Notes: a model not told the origin generated them from the letters alone. 64,000 bases of DNA from Chitinophaga dinghuensis (GCF_003259435.1 NZ_QLMA01000008.1:1-64000); one strand, 5' to 3'. Counted from the first letter of the stretch, positions 34,238 to 44,648 are shown. Program-made: numbers and translations.

Positions 34238-37200
34238 TTCCCGTCACGACAGCATAAGTCAAATGACATTGCGCCTGCCCGGAAAGATTCCTGTCAGTCC
34301 GTATGTAGCCGGCTATGAAGTGAAAGCCGGAGAAACAACCGGTAGCTATGAGCTGAAGTCAAGCGATGCCGCTATCAATGTTTCCGCCGAACGCAGCCAG
34401 GATTCAGTATTTGTAAGCATCTCTAATCCATCTAAAATACCAGTATGGTTCCAGGTATATGCAGGCAATAAACTCGTCCACAGAGGATATGGCCAGGAGA
34501 TTTACTGGACGGCAAAGGCATTTCGCCATAAACATTACACGGTAAGAACACAATATATTTATGGCGGCGTGGCACGTAAGAATGTCTCCTATGCGTACGA
34601 CATTCCTCGACTGCTACAGGTAAGTATCCAGGCGCCGGGCATCATTCAGCCAGGAGGGAAAGCCCATCTGACAGTCAATGTACGCGACTACCAAAACAAA
34701 CCCGTAAAGGATGCGGATGTCACTGCATTTGCATATACCTCTAAGTTTAAAACCGAGGACCCCAAGATACCCTATTATGGCGCGGCAACGGCTCGTATCA
34801 GAAGAGTCGGTTCCAGCTACATAGCCAATAATCCCGGCGCATTTTCCGTAGAAGGCAATCTGAACTGGGCCAGATGGAAAAGTATATTGGGACTAGATAC
34901 CTTGCCTTACTTCCGTTTTTTCCATCCGGAAGGGCTGATTTATAATTTCGAGCCCGTTGACCTGGATATCACACAGGTGGCGCCTTTCGTTGTTAAAAAA
35001 GGAACGCCGCAGATACCCCACATGATGTGGATAGATGAAGACCTGCGATATGTTTACGGTACCACCACTACAGATGACTATTCCTTCCCGATACATCCGG
35101 GCCATCATACTATACGTATCCGCACGGCCTCAGAAGAAGTAATAGTGGACTCTGTATATATTCCGGAGGGCAAGAAAACGTTTATTTGCCTGCCGGCAGA
35201 CAAACCTTCTCCGGGCGTCCGTATCCTCTCCAAGCCAGGAACTTTTACCACTAAGGAAAAGAAACAAATAGACAGCAACCTGATTTTATTATCCAGCGAT
35301 AATAACTATCTGCGATACATCTACGGGGCTTCTACCAGTTATGCATTGCCTTTTAAAGCAGCTATCAATGGCAATGACCTCATCGGTCCTTTTTCCGGTC
35401 AATATCTCAGCGATTATTCGGGTTATAAAAATGTACATTACTACCAAGAGTATTATTATCATTCTGGCAAACAAATCCATCAGTCATTTGTACCTGCGGC
35501 GAATTACTTTCATGAGATCAAAAATGGCCTCGTAAGAGAAACGGAAGCGCATATCAGTAGGGATTACTTCAGCAAACGGCTGGCTAAAGACCTGTCATCA
35601 CCTCCCTTAAAGGATACAGTGATGACTTACGATCAACTGGAAAAAGCCCTCCTCAACAATTTGGAGAATATGTCGGTCTCCCATAAAATGTATGGCTATA
35701 CCTCCCATCTTACGCTCTTGTTTAACAACTCTTTCCGGGATAGTATCCGGCAAATATTTATTTACAAACATAAGGACCCTTATTGGATTACCCTATGCGA
35801 CCCTATAATGGAAGCGGTTCCCAACTCCTATGAAGGGCTGTATAAAGTGGTGGTACTTATGAAAAATACAGGCTATGTGGCCTTTGACAGTCTCAAAGTA
35901 ATAGATGGCTATCAGAGTATCTATCATTATATTTCTCCGAAAGTATTAGCGGAAACAGATACCATTAGCCACCTGCGAACCAGACTGAATGAAGCCATTA
36001 TGGATGGAACAAAGGCGAGTGCCTTTATTGAGTATCCTCCCTACGAGCCTAGTACTCCCACTACTTACAGCAGATCATATCTTGATAGAACGGCTTATAC
36101 CGACTTTTTCCCTAAGGCTTCTCGTTCCAACACCCACACTTTAACTGGAAAAGTAACAGATGAAAAGAAAGCAGGCCTAGCAGGCGTAACAGTTTATCTC
36201 CTGGGTACCAGCCGTGGCGCCATTACCGATGGGAATGGTGAATACAAGCTTCCGGTTCCAGACTCCTGTACTATCATTTTCACCATGCTAGGTTATCAGC
36301 CTAAAGCATTGCCTGTTCCAGGTTTGCAGACATTAGATGTTACCTTAAAACCATATACGGCCACTTTATCGGAAGTGTTAGTAACAGGATATGCAACCAG
36401 GAGAGAAGCAAGGACAACTGGTTCTGCATCTTCCTCCTCATCAAGAAGAGGCGGAAATCTGGCTGCACCAAATGACAAGGTGGCCATAGGTGGATTAAAG
36501 TCAACACAAAATTTAAATGGCCTGGGGAATGCCCCTCTCCTCTTTGTGGATGGAGCTCCCTATAATGGCTCCATCTCCGACCTGGACCCCAACACTATTG
36601 CAGATATTAATGTCATTACTGGAGATCGCGCTACTGCTTTGTACGGCGTTAATGGTGTGGACGGTGTTATTCTGATTACTACCACCGGCAAAAAATCATC
36701 CGATGGTAAATCAGAAGAGGAGGTACCCGGGCAAAAAATCAGACTGCGACAAAATTTCCGGGACGACGCATTCTGGCAACCACGCCTACGCACCAACGAA
36801 AATGGCGAGGCCAGCTTTGACGTTACCTACCCGGACGACATCACCAGCTGGAAAACCAATGCACTGGTCATGACTGATAATAAACTGTCGGGCAGAACCA
36901 CCGCTACCACCAAAGCCTTCCGCTCTCTTTCTGCAAAACTCGCCCTACCAAAATTTGTACTGGCTGGAGATACATTGGGTGTTTTAACGAAAATTACCAA
37001 CTATGCCGCGGATAGCATTCATCTGCTCCGTCAACTCAAAGTAAATGATCAGTCATTGCTGGATGGAGAAGTGAGTCTGACCACTACCAACATTGCCACC
37101 ACACCTGTGCTGGTAACAAATACGGATAGTTTACGCGCTACGTTCCTGATCTCCAACCATATGAATATGAATGATGGGGAATACAAAGCCATTCCGGTAT

Positions 37201-38618
37201 TACCGGTAGGTACCATGGAGACCAGCGGAAAGTTCCTCTTGCTCAGAGGAGATACGAGTATAGACATTCCCGCTTCCGGCGATACCAGCGCACTGCATCT
37301 ATATGCCAGTACCACTGCAATGCCCATCTTGCTGGAAGAAGTAGAATATCTCATTAACTACAAATATCTCTGTAATGAGCAAACAGCATCCAAACTCGTG
37401 GCACTGTTGCTGAAGCGGAAATGGGCACGTGCAATGAACACTCCATTCAAGCATGACGATATGATTCGAAAATTGATGGATCACCTGGAAAAAGGGAAGA
37501 ATGATGCTGGCCTCTGGGGTTGGTGGCCTGGAAACCAAACGACCTACTGGATTACTGCGCATGTCGTAAAAGCATTGAATATGGCATCGCAGCAAGGCTT
37601 TAAAACGAAATCATACTCTCCTGAAGTACTGCGACTGATTGTGCCCCATATACCAGAAGATCTCCCTAACAGATTGTCTATGCTGGAAACACTCCTGGAC
37701 ATTAATCCGGCTATGAACATCCGTCCCTATATGGATACTTTTAATAATGCCAAATTAACCAGTTACCAATGGCTGCAGGTAATCCGATTACAACAACGTA
37801 GCGGTATGCCGGTGAATACCGGTTTCATTACCAAAGCCGTTCAGAAAACCATGCTGGGTAATACCTACTGGGGCGATGATGGCATTTTCCTGATAGGGAA
37901 CCGACTCCAGACTACCTTACAAGTATACCGGATACTGAAAGCAGAAGGCGGTCATGACGATTTGCTGCGTAGTACCCGAACATGGATATTGGAGCAAAGA
38001 GGCACCCACTCCTGGAGAAATACGTATGAGTCGGCCTCCATATTGGAAACCATCTGGGACGACGTCACCCGCGAAAATGAAACTGCGGCGCCTGTGCTGA
38101 CGATTAATAACAGGGAGATCACCGATTTTCCTTATGCTGCCGCTCTGCCAGGCAATACCGCGGTATCTGTCCGCAAATCAGGCAACAGAACTGTTTACTT
38201 CAATTCCTGGCAGCAACATTTCAATGCAGAACCTGTCCGCAAAGACGATGCATTTAGAATCCGTACCTTCTTCTCCCAGGAAAACCACAGCGGTTATCTT
38301 AAAGCCGGCGAACCAGCTACATTACAGGTAAGTGTAGAGGTGAAAGGAGAGGCCGATTTTGTAATGATAGAAGTACCTATTCCTGCCGGCTGCTCCTACC
38401 ACAGCAAGCGCCAGGGCTATTATGAAGACTACAGGGAATATAACTATGAGAAGGTAACTATTTTCTGTCAACATCTTAACAAGGGCATGGTTAATTTCCA
38501 GGTGGAACTAATGCCACGATATACCGGTACTTACCAGCTAAATCCTGCAAGAGCAGAGCTGATGTACTTCCCGGTGTTTTACGGACATGAAGGAATGAAA
38601 TCTATCCGCATCCAATAG
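34218..38618 (+). CDS. Alpha-2-macroglobulin-like protein with TonB-plug insert, remainder after the frameshift
   Basis: Homologous sequence resumes at about 34218 (ATVTARNSRHDS); the frame is open from 34107, but its first codons are only the wrong frame of the previous part. The first ATG after the shift is at 34263. Regions in order: macroglobulin domains, CarboxypepD-regulatory-like domain (TGKVTDEKKAGLAGVTVYLL), SusC-type plug (LSEVLVTGYATRRE, then LFVDGAPYNGSISDLDPN), A2M domain (LRQNFRDDAFWQPRLRTN), thioester motif CNEQ at 37371-37382, helical thioester domain, and receptor-binding-like C-terminus (AELMYFPVFYGHEG). It has no signal of its own, so without the first part it could not be exported. 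Confidence 0.8.
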   Translation, partial: ATVTARNSRHDSISQMTLRLPGKIPVSPYVAGYEVKAGETTGSYELKSSDAAINVSAERSQDSVFVSISNPSKIPVWFQVYAGNKLVHRGYGQEIYWTAKAFRHKHYTVRTQYIYGGVARKNVSYAYDIPRLLQVSIQAPGIIQPGGKAHLTVNVRDYQNKPVKDADVTAFAYTSKFKTEDPKIPYYGAATARIRRVGSSYIANNPGAFSVEGNLNWARWKSILGLDTLPYFRFFHPEGLIYNFEPVDLDITQVAPFVVKKGTPQIPHMMWIDEDLRYVYGTTTTDDYSFPIHPGHHTIRIRTASEEVIVDSVYIPEGKKTFICLPADKPSPGVRILSKPGTFTTKEKKQIDSNLILLSSDNNYLRYIYGASTSYALPFKAAINGNDLIGPFSGQYLSDYSGYKNVHYYQEYYYHSGKQIHQSFVPAANYFHEIKNGLVRETEAHISRDYFSKRLAKDLSSPPLKDTVMTYDQLEKALLNNLENMSVSHKMYGYTSHLTLLFNNSFRDSIRQIFIYKHKDPYWITLCDPIMEAVPNSYEGLYKVVVLMKNTGYVAFDSLKVIDGYQSIYHYISPKVLAETDTISHLRTRLNEAIMDGTKASAFIEYPPYEPSTPTTYSRSYLDRTAYTDFFPKASRSNTHTLTGKVTDEKKAGLAGVTVYLLGTSRGAITDGNGEYKLPVPDSCTIIFTMLGYQPKALPVPGLQTLDVTLKPYTATLSEVLVTGYATRREARTTGSASSSSSRRGGNLAAPNDKVAIGGLKSTQNLNGLGNAPLLFVDGAPYNGSISDLDPNTIADINVITGDRATALYGVNGVDGVILITTTGKKSSDGKSEEEVPGQKIRLRQNFRDDAFWQPRLRTNENGEASFDVTYPDDITSWKTNALVMTDNKLSGRTTATTKAFRSLSAKLALPKFVLAGDTLGVLTKITNYAADSIHLLRQLKVNDQSLLDGEVSLTTTNIATTPVLVTNTDSLRATFLISNHMNMNDGEYKAIPVLPVGTMETSGKFLLLRGDTSIDIPASGDTSALHLYASTTAMPILLEEVEYLINYKYLCNEQTASKLVALLLKRKWARAMNTPFKHDDMIRKLMDHLEKGKNDAGLWGWWPGNQTTYWITAHVVKALNMASQQGFKTKSYSPEVLRLIVPHIPEDLPNRLSMLETLLDINPAMNIRPYMDTFNNAKLTSYQWLQVIRLQQRSGMPVNTGFITKAVQKTMLGNTYWGDDGIFLIGNRLQTTLQVYRILKAEGGHDDLLRSTRTWILEQRGTHSWRNTYESASILETIWDDVTRENETAAPVLTINNREITDFPYAAALPGNTAVSVRKSGNRTVYFNSWQQHFNAEPVRKDDAFRIRTFFSQENHSGYLKAGEPATLQVSVEVKGEADFVMIEVPIPAGCSYHSKRQGYYEDYREYNYEKVTIFCQHLNKGMVNFQVELMPRYTGTYQLNPARAELMYFPVFYGHEGMKSIRIQ

Positions 38619-38628
38619 GAAAAAGTGA

Positions 38629-38657
38629 ATGGGCTCCCCGGATTCCAGGGAGCCCAT
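38629..38657 (+). terminator. Terminator between the two macroglobulin paralogues
   Basis: ATGGGCTCC and GGAGCCCAT pair perfectly around 11 bases, 10 bases after the stop, followed by TTCTT. The two paralogues are therefore probably transcribed separately, each from its own copy of the upstream boxes. Confidence 0.7.
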
Positions 38658-38709
38658 TTCTTCCCCAAAAAACTATTACCAGCCTCCGTCTGGGCGTATT
38701 CTCCTCCTA

Positions 38710-38763
38710 CTTGGAAAGTTCATTAACTTTTCAACGCCCCATCTAACTGCCACCCATATACGA
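38710..38763 (+). promoter_or_regulatory. Shared upstream boxes, second macroglobulin gene
   Basis: Second copy of CTTGGAAAGTT (38710-38720) and ACCCATATACGA (38752-38763). The spacing between the boxes is 42 bases here and 43 in the first copy, and the distance to ATG is identical. TATGTTTG at 38807-38814 matches the TAnnTTTG -7 box. The matching distance also supports 38833 as the true start. Confidence 0.55.
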
Positions 38764-38832
38764 TTTAACCCGCTCATTAATTATTTCTGGCTAAAAAAAA
38801 GTATTTTATGTTTGCATCCAACTCCCTTGTCT

Positions 38833-41800
38833 ATGAACCTAAGGCTGACTTTTATCCTATTATTCTTGTTCCTGTCTGGCAATACCTATGCACAATTGCA
38901 ACTGTCTAACAGCAAGAGAACCGGGCAAACCGTCGCGCTGTTCCGCATTACTGATGCAGAGGCGCTGAAAATATTCCGCGCCTCCCTGATGAACGCCGAT
39001 TTCAGAGAAGGCTATAATGACGATGATGATCCGCCGATGGCGCTTGATTATACACTTAGTGATGAACTGCTGCATACCTTCGTTACCTCCTGGAGTACTC
39101 CAGGCGATATGCCTTCCAATACCCCTCCTGGCAACTACCTCACTGTTCATGGCGAAAGTGCTAAAATGGTCTATCGCTTCAGACCAGTTCATAATGTGGA
39201 CATGCATCTGCTGGAGAACCAGCATGATCTGCTCCTCTCCTTTACTGACAAGGACCTGCAACTGGTAAGCGAGGCACGTGTCTCCTTTAACAACAAAATA
39301 ATACCTTACAACGCCGGAGCGCATCTATATATCCTGAAAGGCACTCATAAAGGTGGCATTATCACCGTGCAATACAAGGGAGTAACCAATTACTTCTATG
39401 CTAAACTTAAACATGACCGGTATCGCCCAAATACTACATCTTCTTACTTCAGTAGAAAATATAAACAACTGAAACGTTTTTTCAGGTTCAAACATTCCGC
39501 GAAGCCCCAGCAGTATTACAGAGGATATATGGTGTTTAATAAACCGAAATTTAAACCGGGAGATACGATCCGTATGAAGGCTTTTGTACTGGACAACGAC
39601 AATAATCCGCTGAATCAAACGCTGGACTTGCGCCTGCAAGGAAACCACGTGGATACTGTACTAAAACAGCTATCCCCGTATCGCCCGGGCGCTTACGAAT
39701 TCGCATTTCGTCAGAATGATAGCCTGAATATGAAGCTGGACTATAATTACACCCTTTCACTTGCTTCACCACAAAACAAAGATTATAAAGCAGATATCAA
39801 TAAATCATTCCGATATGAGGCTTATGAATTGGGGCAACTGACTTTCAAAATCCGCAGTGATGATGAAAAATATTATACGGGTACCCCTGTAAAAATATTC
39901 ATGAAAGCAACGGATGAAAATGATTTGCCAATCCTGGATGGACGTGTATCCGTTGAGGTTACTACGAATTCCTCCTCTAACTATCAAATTGGCGCCAATT
40001 TCATTCCTTCCCAACTCTATTTTACTGAAGTCCCCCTGGAGCCCGTTGGCGAAACTGTGCTGACGCTACCCGACAGCATCTTTCCTTCAGCAGATATTGC
40101 TTTCACGGTACAATGCTATTTAAGATCTTCCAGTAATGATAGTAAGACAGCCTCTCTTTCATTGAATCACAGCAAAAACAATCGTTTTATTCGCATAGAA
40201 AAAATGGCAGATTCGCTCCAGATTACTTTTGAAAGTAATGGTAAATCTGTTCCCATGCCAGCAAAGGTAACGCTCTACGATGCGGACGAAGATAGCATTG
40301 GGGCTATGCAGATTCAATTACCTGCCAAAGTTCTGATAAATCCCTATGTGGCTAGCTATGAAGCCGAAACGGAAGACGATCTGGAATACTTTGAAATAGA
40401 TACCAAAGAATCAGGTCTCAGTTTCAATGCGCAACTGGTAAAAGATTCCGTGTTTGTAAGTATGTTCAATCCAGCGCGGATTCCGGTATGGTACCAGATT
40501 TATGCAGGCAACAAACAAGTGTATAAAGGTTATGGAACCAGCCTTCGTTGGGCCGCCAATGCGTTAAGGAATTGCCATTACACAATTCAGTCCCAATATA
40601 TATACGGTGGTAAAACATTTAAATCAACCAATTATGCCTTTTACACGCCTAATAACCTGTCGGTAGCCATCAATGCCCCTGAGATTGTTCAACCAGGCGG
40701 AAAAGCAACCCTCACTGTGCAGGTAAAAGACGCTAAAGACAGACCGGTAAAAGACGCAGATGTAACAGCATACGCCTATACTTCCAAGTTCAATAGTGCG
40801 GACCCCAACGTTCCATACCTTGGTAGCAGCAAAGCCAAATACCGTAAAATAAAGCGTGGATACATTTCTCCGGAGAATTTAGAATATCAGGAAAAAAATT
40901 CCTTAAACTGGAGCAGATGGAAAAGTATGCTGGGAATAGACACAATGCCCTTCTTCCGCTTCTTTCACCCAGATAAAGTGCTGTATAACTTTGAGCCATC
41001 GTTAAACAATGTTACACAACTGGCCCCTTTTGCAGTGAAAAACGGCGTTCCTCAAATTCCACACCTGGTATGGATAGACGAGAACCTCGTGTATATCAAT
41101 GGGACGACCACCAAAGAAGATTACAGCTTCCAGGTAACGCCCCGCCGACACACCGTACGGATACGTACCGCAAACGAAGAAGTATTCGTAGATTCCGTTT
41201 TTACACCTTTAGGCAAAAAGACTTTTATCAGTATCAATATAGATCAACCTTCTGCAGGCGTGCAAATCACGCCCAAAGAAGATACCTTTTCTGTCAGCGA
41301 GAAATCCCTGCTAGATAATAAACTAATATTACTGGAATCCAGAGGAAGGACTAACCCACAATATCTGTATAACAATAACAAGGCATGGTGGATTACTGGA
41401 GATAAGGGCTTACGTAATACCGAAATTATCGGGCCTATTTCCAACTCCTATTCCCATTACTATGCCAAAGGTTCCGTTAATCAATGGTTCCAGCCGGAAC
41501 CGAATAATCTGTTCATTATTGCGGATGGACTCATCAAACAAAAAGAAGCACATATCAGCAACCGATACTTCCGGGAAAAACTGCAATCAGAACTAATGTA
41601 CCCTCCGTTGACCGATATGGTACGACAGCCCAAGGATATCGACAGCCTATATAATATTCAACTGGAGAAAACATCTATCAATCGTGCTGAAGGAGGCATA
41701 AGCAATTTGATGCTGCATTTGAATCAATCCTTCCGTGATAGTATCCGCCAGATATTTGTTTACAAAGCCGGCGATTCGCTTTGGATTACACTCGGCGACA

Positions 41801-44607
41801 GCAAGCTGGAAACCATTTTTGGTACTAACCCCGGTCTATATCATGTACTGATCCTGATGCGCGACAGTGGCTTTGCAAGACTGGAAAATCTGGAAGTACG
41901 ACCAGGTTGTAAAAGCGTGTATAACTTCAACTCTTTACCCATCAATCCGGAAACGGACAGCATTCGGAAAATGCGCGTCTTACTGGACTACTCCATCATA
42001 GAAAAGAGTAACGGCGCGCCTTTCCTGCATATACCTGTCTTTAAACCTGTAGCAGTTCATAACAATTATACATCCCCGTCCGATGTCTTGTTATCAAAAA
42101 ATAAATTAACGCGAACGCTTCAGGGCAAAGTCACAGACCCAAAAGGAACGCCATTACCGGGCGTGACAGTCCATATACTGGGGGCTCAGAATGGCGCCGT
42201 GACAGATGCCAACGGATGGTTTAAGATGGCTGCTACCCCTACGGGCAGACTGGTATTTAGCTTTATTGGGTATCAAACGCAACAAGTAGCCATCACTAAC
42301 GCTAACACCTATACGGTTATCATGGACGAAATGAACCAGGGTTTATCGGAAGTAGTGGTGGTAGGCTATGGCGTACAGAAGAAGGCTAACCTGAGTTATA
42401 GCGTATCAACCATAGAAGTGAAAACATTCAGCTTATCAGGTACGGCTCCAGGTATTGTTATTCGCGGCGCAAGTTCTCTGGGGGCCGACAATCATCCACT
42501 CATCATCATTGATGGCGTCCCATATACCGGCAAACTGGAAGACCTGGACCCTGACGCCATCGCCAACATTGTGGTATTGGAGCAAGACAAAGCTTCCGCT
42601 ATTTATGGCGCCCGCGCTGCTGATGGCGCTGTGGTCATTTCATCCAACGGTAAGAAAGTAATCGGTAAAAAGAAATTCGCCGCCGATGGTACGGAAGACA
42701 TAAGGAAAATCACACTGCGTCAGAACTTCCGTGACGACGCTTTCTGGCAACCACGTCTACGCACCAACGAAAAAGGAGAAGCCAGCTTTGAAGTGGTATA
42801 CCCGGATGATTTGACCAGTTGGAAGACATATGCGCTCGCAATGACCGACAACAAAATGTCAGGCAGCGCCACTACCGTTACCAAAGCTTTCCGCACCCTG
42901 AGTGGTAGTCTGGCCCTTCCTCAGTTCGCGATCGCCGGAGATACGCTCGGCGTATTGACCAAAGTGATGAATTATAAGGGAGACAGCATTGCCCTGAACC
43001 GCAGTCTGCTCATCAATAAACAACTAATCAAAGATGGCGATATCCAGCTGAGTAACTCCCATATAGAAGTTACGCCGGTATTAGTTCCGGTCACCGATAG
43101 TTTACGTGCCACTTTCCAGATAACGAACCGCCTTACCATGGATGACGGAGAATACAAAGCCATTCCTGTAATGCCCGCTGGTACAATGGAAACGACCGGA
43201 CAATTCTTCCTGCTGAGAGGCGATACTACCTTTACCATCCCTGCATCCGACGATACGAGCAAGTTACATGTCTTTGCCAGCTCTTCTGCCATGCCGGTAT
43301 TACTAGAAGAGGTACAGCATCTGAGAAAATATGAATACCTCTGTAACGAACAAACTGCCTCCAAACTGATTGGTATGTTGTTGCAGAAAAAATGGGCAGC
43401 ACGACTGGATTCCGCATTCAACTATGATGAGGATATCACCAGGCTGGTAGCATTGCTGGATAAGAACAGAAACGACGATGGATTATGGGGTTGGTGGCCT
43501 GGTTCACCAAGTGTGGAATGGATTACCGCCCATGTACTGAAAGCACTTAAGATGGCCACGGCAGCAAACTTCTACAGTACTTCCTATAGCAAAGATATCA
43601 TGCGCCTGGTAGTGCCACGTACCGATAAGTATAACAATGATTTCGACCGGAAGTTATATGTATTGGAGATGTATAAAGACATCGACTCCTCCTTTAACCT
43701 GGTTCCTTACCTGGATACAATTTCCCTTCCAAAATTGAAGCATTATCAGTTGCTGCAACTGATGGAACTCAAGCAGCGTGCGGGAATGAAAGTAAACACC
43801 AGTTTCCTGACTACGCATGTACAACATACGATGTTAGGGAATACGTTCTGGGGAGACGAGGGTCAGTTGCTACTCGGTAGTCGCATGGAGGTAACGTTGC
43901 GGGCATATCGCATTCTGAAGGCAGAAGGCGGCCATGAAGCTTTGCTGCGGAGTACCCGTGCATGGATTCTCGAACAACGTGGCGTGCGCTGCTGGCGTAA
44001 TACGTATGAGTCGGCCTCCATCCTGGAAACAATCTGGGATGATGTAGCCCGTGAAAACGAAACGGCTGCGCCCAAACTGCGCATCAATAACAATGATATC
44101 ACTAGCTTCCCTTATAAAGGGGAATTCCCTGGCAATACCGCCCTTGCTGTAAATAGGTCTGGAGGCAGAACCATCTACTTTAATGCGTGGCAGCAACATC
44201 ATAATCCACAACCAGTTGTGAAGGATGGAGCATTTCAACTACGCTCCTGGTTTGAGCAAAAAGGAGATACCGTTCGTTTCCTCAAGGGCGGCGAACCGGT
44301 TACACTACGCGTAAATGTAAACGTGACTGCCGATGCAGAATATGTGATGATAGAAGTACCTATTCCGGCAGGATGTTCATACAACCGCAAAACACAATCC
44401 TACTGGGGGCCGGAAGTACACAGGGAATACTTCTATCATAAGGTGAGTATTTTCTGCCAGCAGCTACGTAAAGGCGAGCATATCTTCAACATAGAACTGA
44501 TGCCCAGATACAGTGGCAACTTCCAGTTGAATCCCGCCAGGGCCGAGCTGATGTACTTCCCCGTCTTTTATGGACATGAAGGCATGAAAACGATCCAAAT
44601 TAAATAG
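38833..44607 (+). CDS. Alpha-2-macroglobulin-like protein with carboxypeptidase-regulatory and TonB-plug domains
   Basis: A 1924-residue intact paralogue. The start at 38833 gives a signal peptide (MNLRLTFILLFLFLSGNTYA); the open frame upstream crosses the terminator and promoter boxes. Macroglobulin domains run from about 230 to 700. A CarboxypepD-regulatory-like domain lies at about 1095-1165 and a SusC-type plug (GLSEVVVVGYGVQ to DGAVVISSNG) at about 1170-1275. The A2M domain starts near 1293, and the thioester is C1504-N-E-Q1507 (CxEQ). The plug has no barrel after it, so this is not a transporter. Macroglobulins trap proteases or link covalently to targets through the thioester; the plug sits where the bait region would be expected. 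Probably in the periplasm or on the surface. Confidence 0.88.
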   Translation: MNLRLTFILLFLFLSGNTYAQLQLSNSKRTGQTVALFRITDAEALKIFRASLMNADFREGYNDDDDPPMALDYTLSDELLHTFVTSWSTPGDMPSNTPPGNYLTVHGESAKMVYRFRPVHNVDMHLLENQHDLLLSFTDKDLQLVSEARVSFNNKIIPYNAGAHLYILKGTHKGGIITVQYKGVTNYFYAKLKHDRYRPNTTSSYFSRKYKQLKRFFRFKHSAKPQQYYRGYMVFNKPKFKPGDTIRMKAFVLDNDNNPLNQTLDLRLQGNHVDTVLKQLSPYRPGAYEFAFRQNDSLNMKLDYNYTLSLASPQNKDYKADINKSFRYEAYELGQLTFKIRSDDEKYYTGTPVKIFMKATDENDLPILDGRVSVEVTTNSSSNYQIGANFIPSQLYFTEVPLEPVGETVLTLPDSIFPSADIAFTVQCYLRSSSNDSKTASLSLNHSKNNRFIRIEKMADSLQITFESNGKSVPMPAKVTLYDADEDSIGAMQIQLPAKVLINPYVASYEAETEDDLEYFEIDTKESGLSFNAQLVKDSVFVSMFNPARIPVWYQIYAGNKQVYKGYGTSLRWAANALRNCHYTIQSQYIYGGKTFKSTNYAFYTPNNLSVAINAPEIVQPGGKATLTVQVKDAKDRPVKDADVTAYAYTSKFNSADPNVPYLGSSKAKYRKIKRGYISPENLEYQEKNSLNWSRWKSMLGIDTMPFFRFFHPDKVLYNFEPSLNNVTQLAPFAVKNGVPQIPHLVWIDENLVYINGTTTKEDYSFQVTPRRHTVRIRTANEEVFVDSVFTPLGKKTFISINIDQPSAGVQITPKEDTFSVSEKSLLDNKLILLESRGRTNPQYLYNNNKAWWITGDKGLRNTEIIGPISNSYSHYYAKGSVNQWFQPEPNNLFIIADGLIKQKEAHISNRYFREKLQSELMYPPLTDMVRQPKDIDSLYNIQLEKTSINRAEGGISNLMLHLNQSFRDSIRQIFVYKAGDSLWITLGDSKLETIFGTNPGLYHVLILMRDSGFARLENLEVRPGCKSVYNFNSLPINPETDSIRKMRVLLDYSIIEKSNGAPFLHIPVFKPVAVHNNYTSPSDVLLSKNKLTRTLQGKVTDPKGTPLPGVTVHILGAQNGAVTDANGWFKMAATPTGRLVFSFIGYQTQQVAITNANTYTVIMDEMNQGLSEVVVVGYGVQKKANLSYSVSTIEVKTFSLSGTAPGIVIRGASSLGADNHPLIIIDGVPYTGKLEDLDPDAIANIVVLEQDKASAIYGARAADGAVVISSNGKKVIGKKKFAADGTEDIRKITLRQNFRDDAFWQPRLRTNEKGEASFEVVYPDDLTSWKTYALAMTDNKMSGSATTVTKAFRTLSGSLALPQFAIAGDTLGVLTKVMNYKGDSIALNRSLLINKQLIKDGDIQLSNSHIEVTPVLVPVTDSLRATFQITNRLTMDDGEYKAIPVMPAGTMETTGQFFLLRGDTTFTIPASDDTSKLHVFASSSAMPVLLEEVQHLRKYEYLCNEQTASKLIGMLLQKKWAARLDSAFNYDEDITRLVALLDKNRNDDGLWGWWPGSPSVEWITAHVLKALKMATAANFYSTSYSKDIMRLVVPRTDKYNNDFDRKLYVLEMYKDIDSSFNLVPYLDTISLPKLKHYQLLQLMELKQRAGMKVNTSFLTTHVQHTMLGNTFWGDEGQLLLGSRMEVTLRAYRILKAEGGHEALLRSTRAWILEQRGVRCWRNTYESASILETIWDDVARENETAAPKLRINNNDITSFPYKGEFPGNTALAVNRSGGRTIYFNAWQQHHNPQPVVKDGAFQLRSWFEQKGDTVRFLKGGEPVTLRVNVNVTADAEYVMIEVPIPAGCSYNRKTQSYWGPEVHREYFYHKVSIFCQQLRKGEHIFNIELMPRYSGNFQLNPARAELMYFPVFYGHEGMKTIQIK

Positions 44608-44611
44608 TAAA

Positions 44612-44648
44612 ATGCCCGGCTCTCCTTTTCAGAGCCGGGCATTTTTTT
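44612..44648 (+). terminator. Terminator of the second macroglobulin gene
   Basis: ATGCCCGGCTCT and AGAGCCGGGCAT pair perfectly around CCTTTTC, followed by TTTTTTTG. It lies four bases after the stop and is one of the strongest terminators in the window. Confidence 0.9.

Noticed and set aside
36360..36720. TonB-dependent transporter gene inside the macroglobulin genes
   Set aside because: Only the plug is present. No beta-barrel or C-terminal aromatic motif follows; the frame continues into an A2M domain.
38629..38832. 68-residue extension of the second macroglobulin protein
   Set aside because: It would cross a terminator and the promoter boxes and would bury the signal peptide that begins at 38833.
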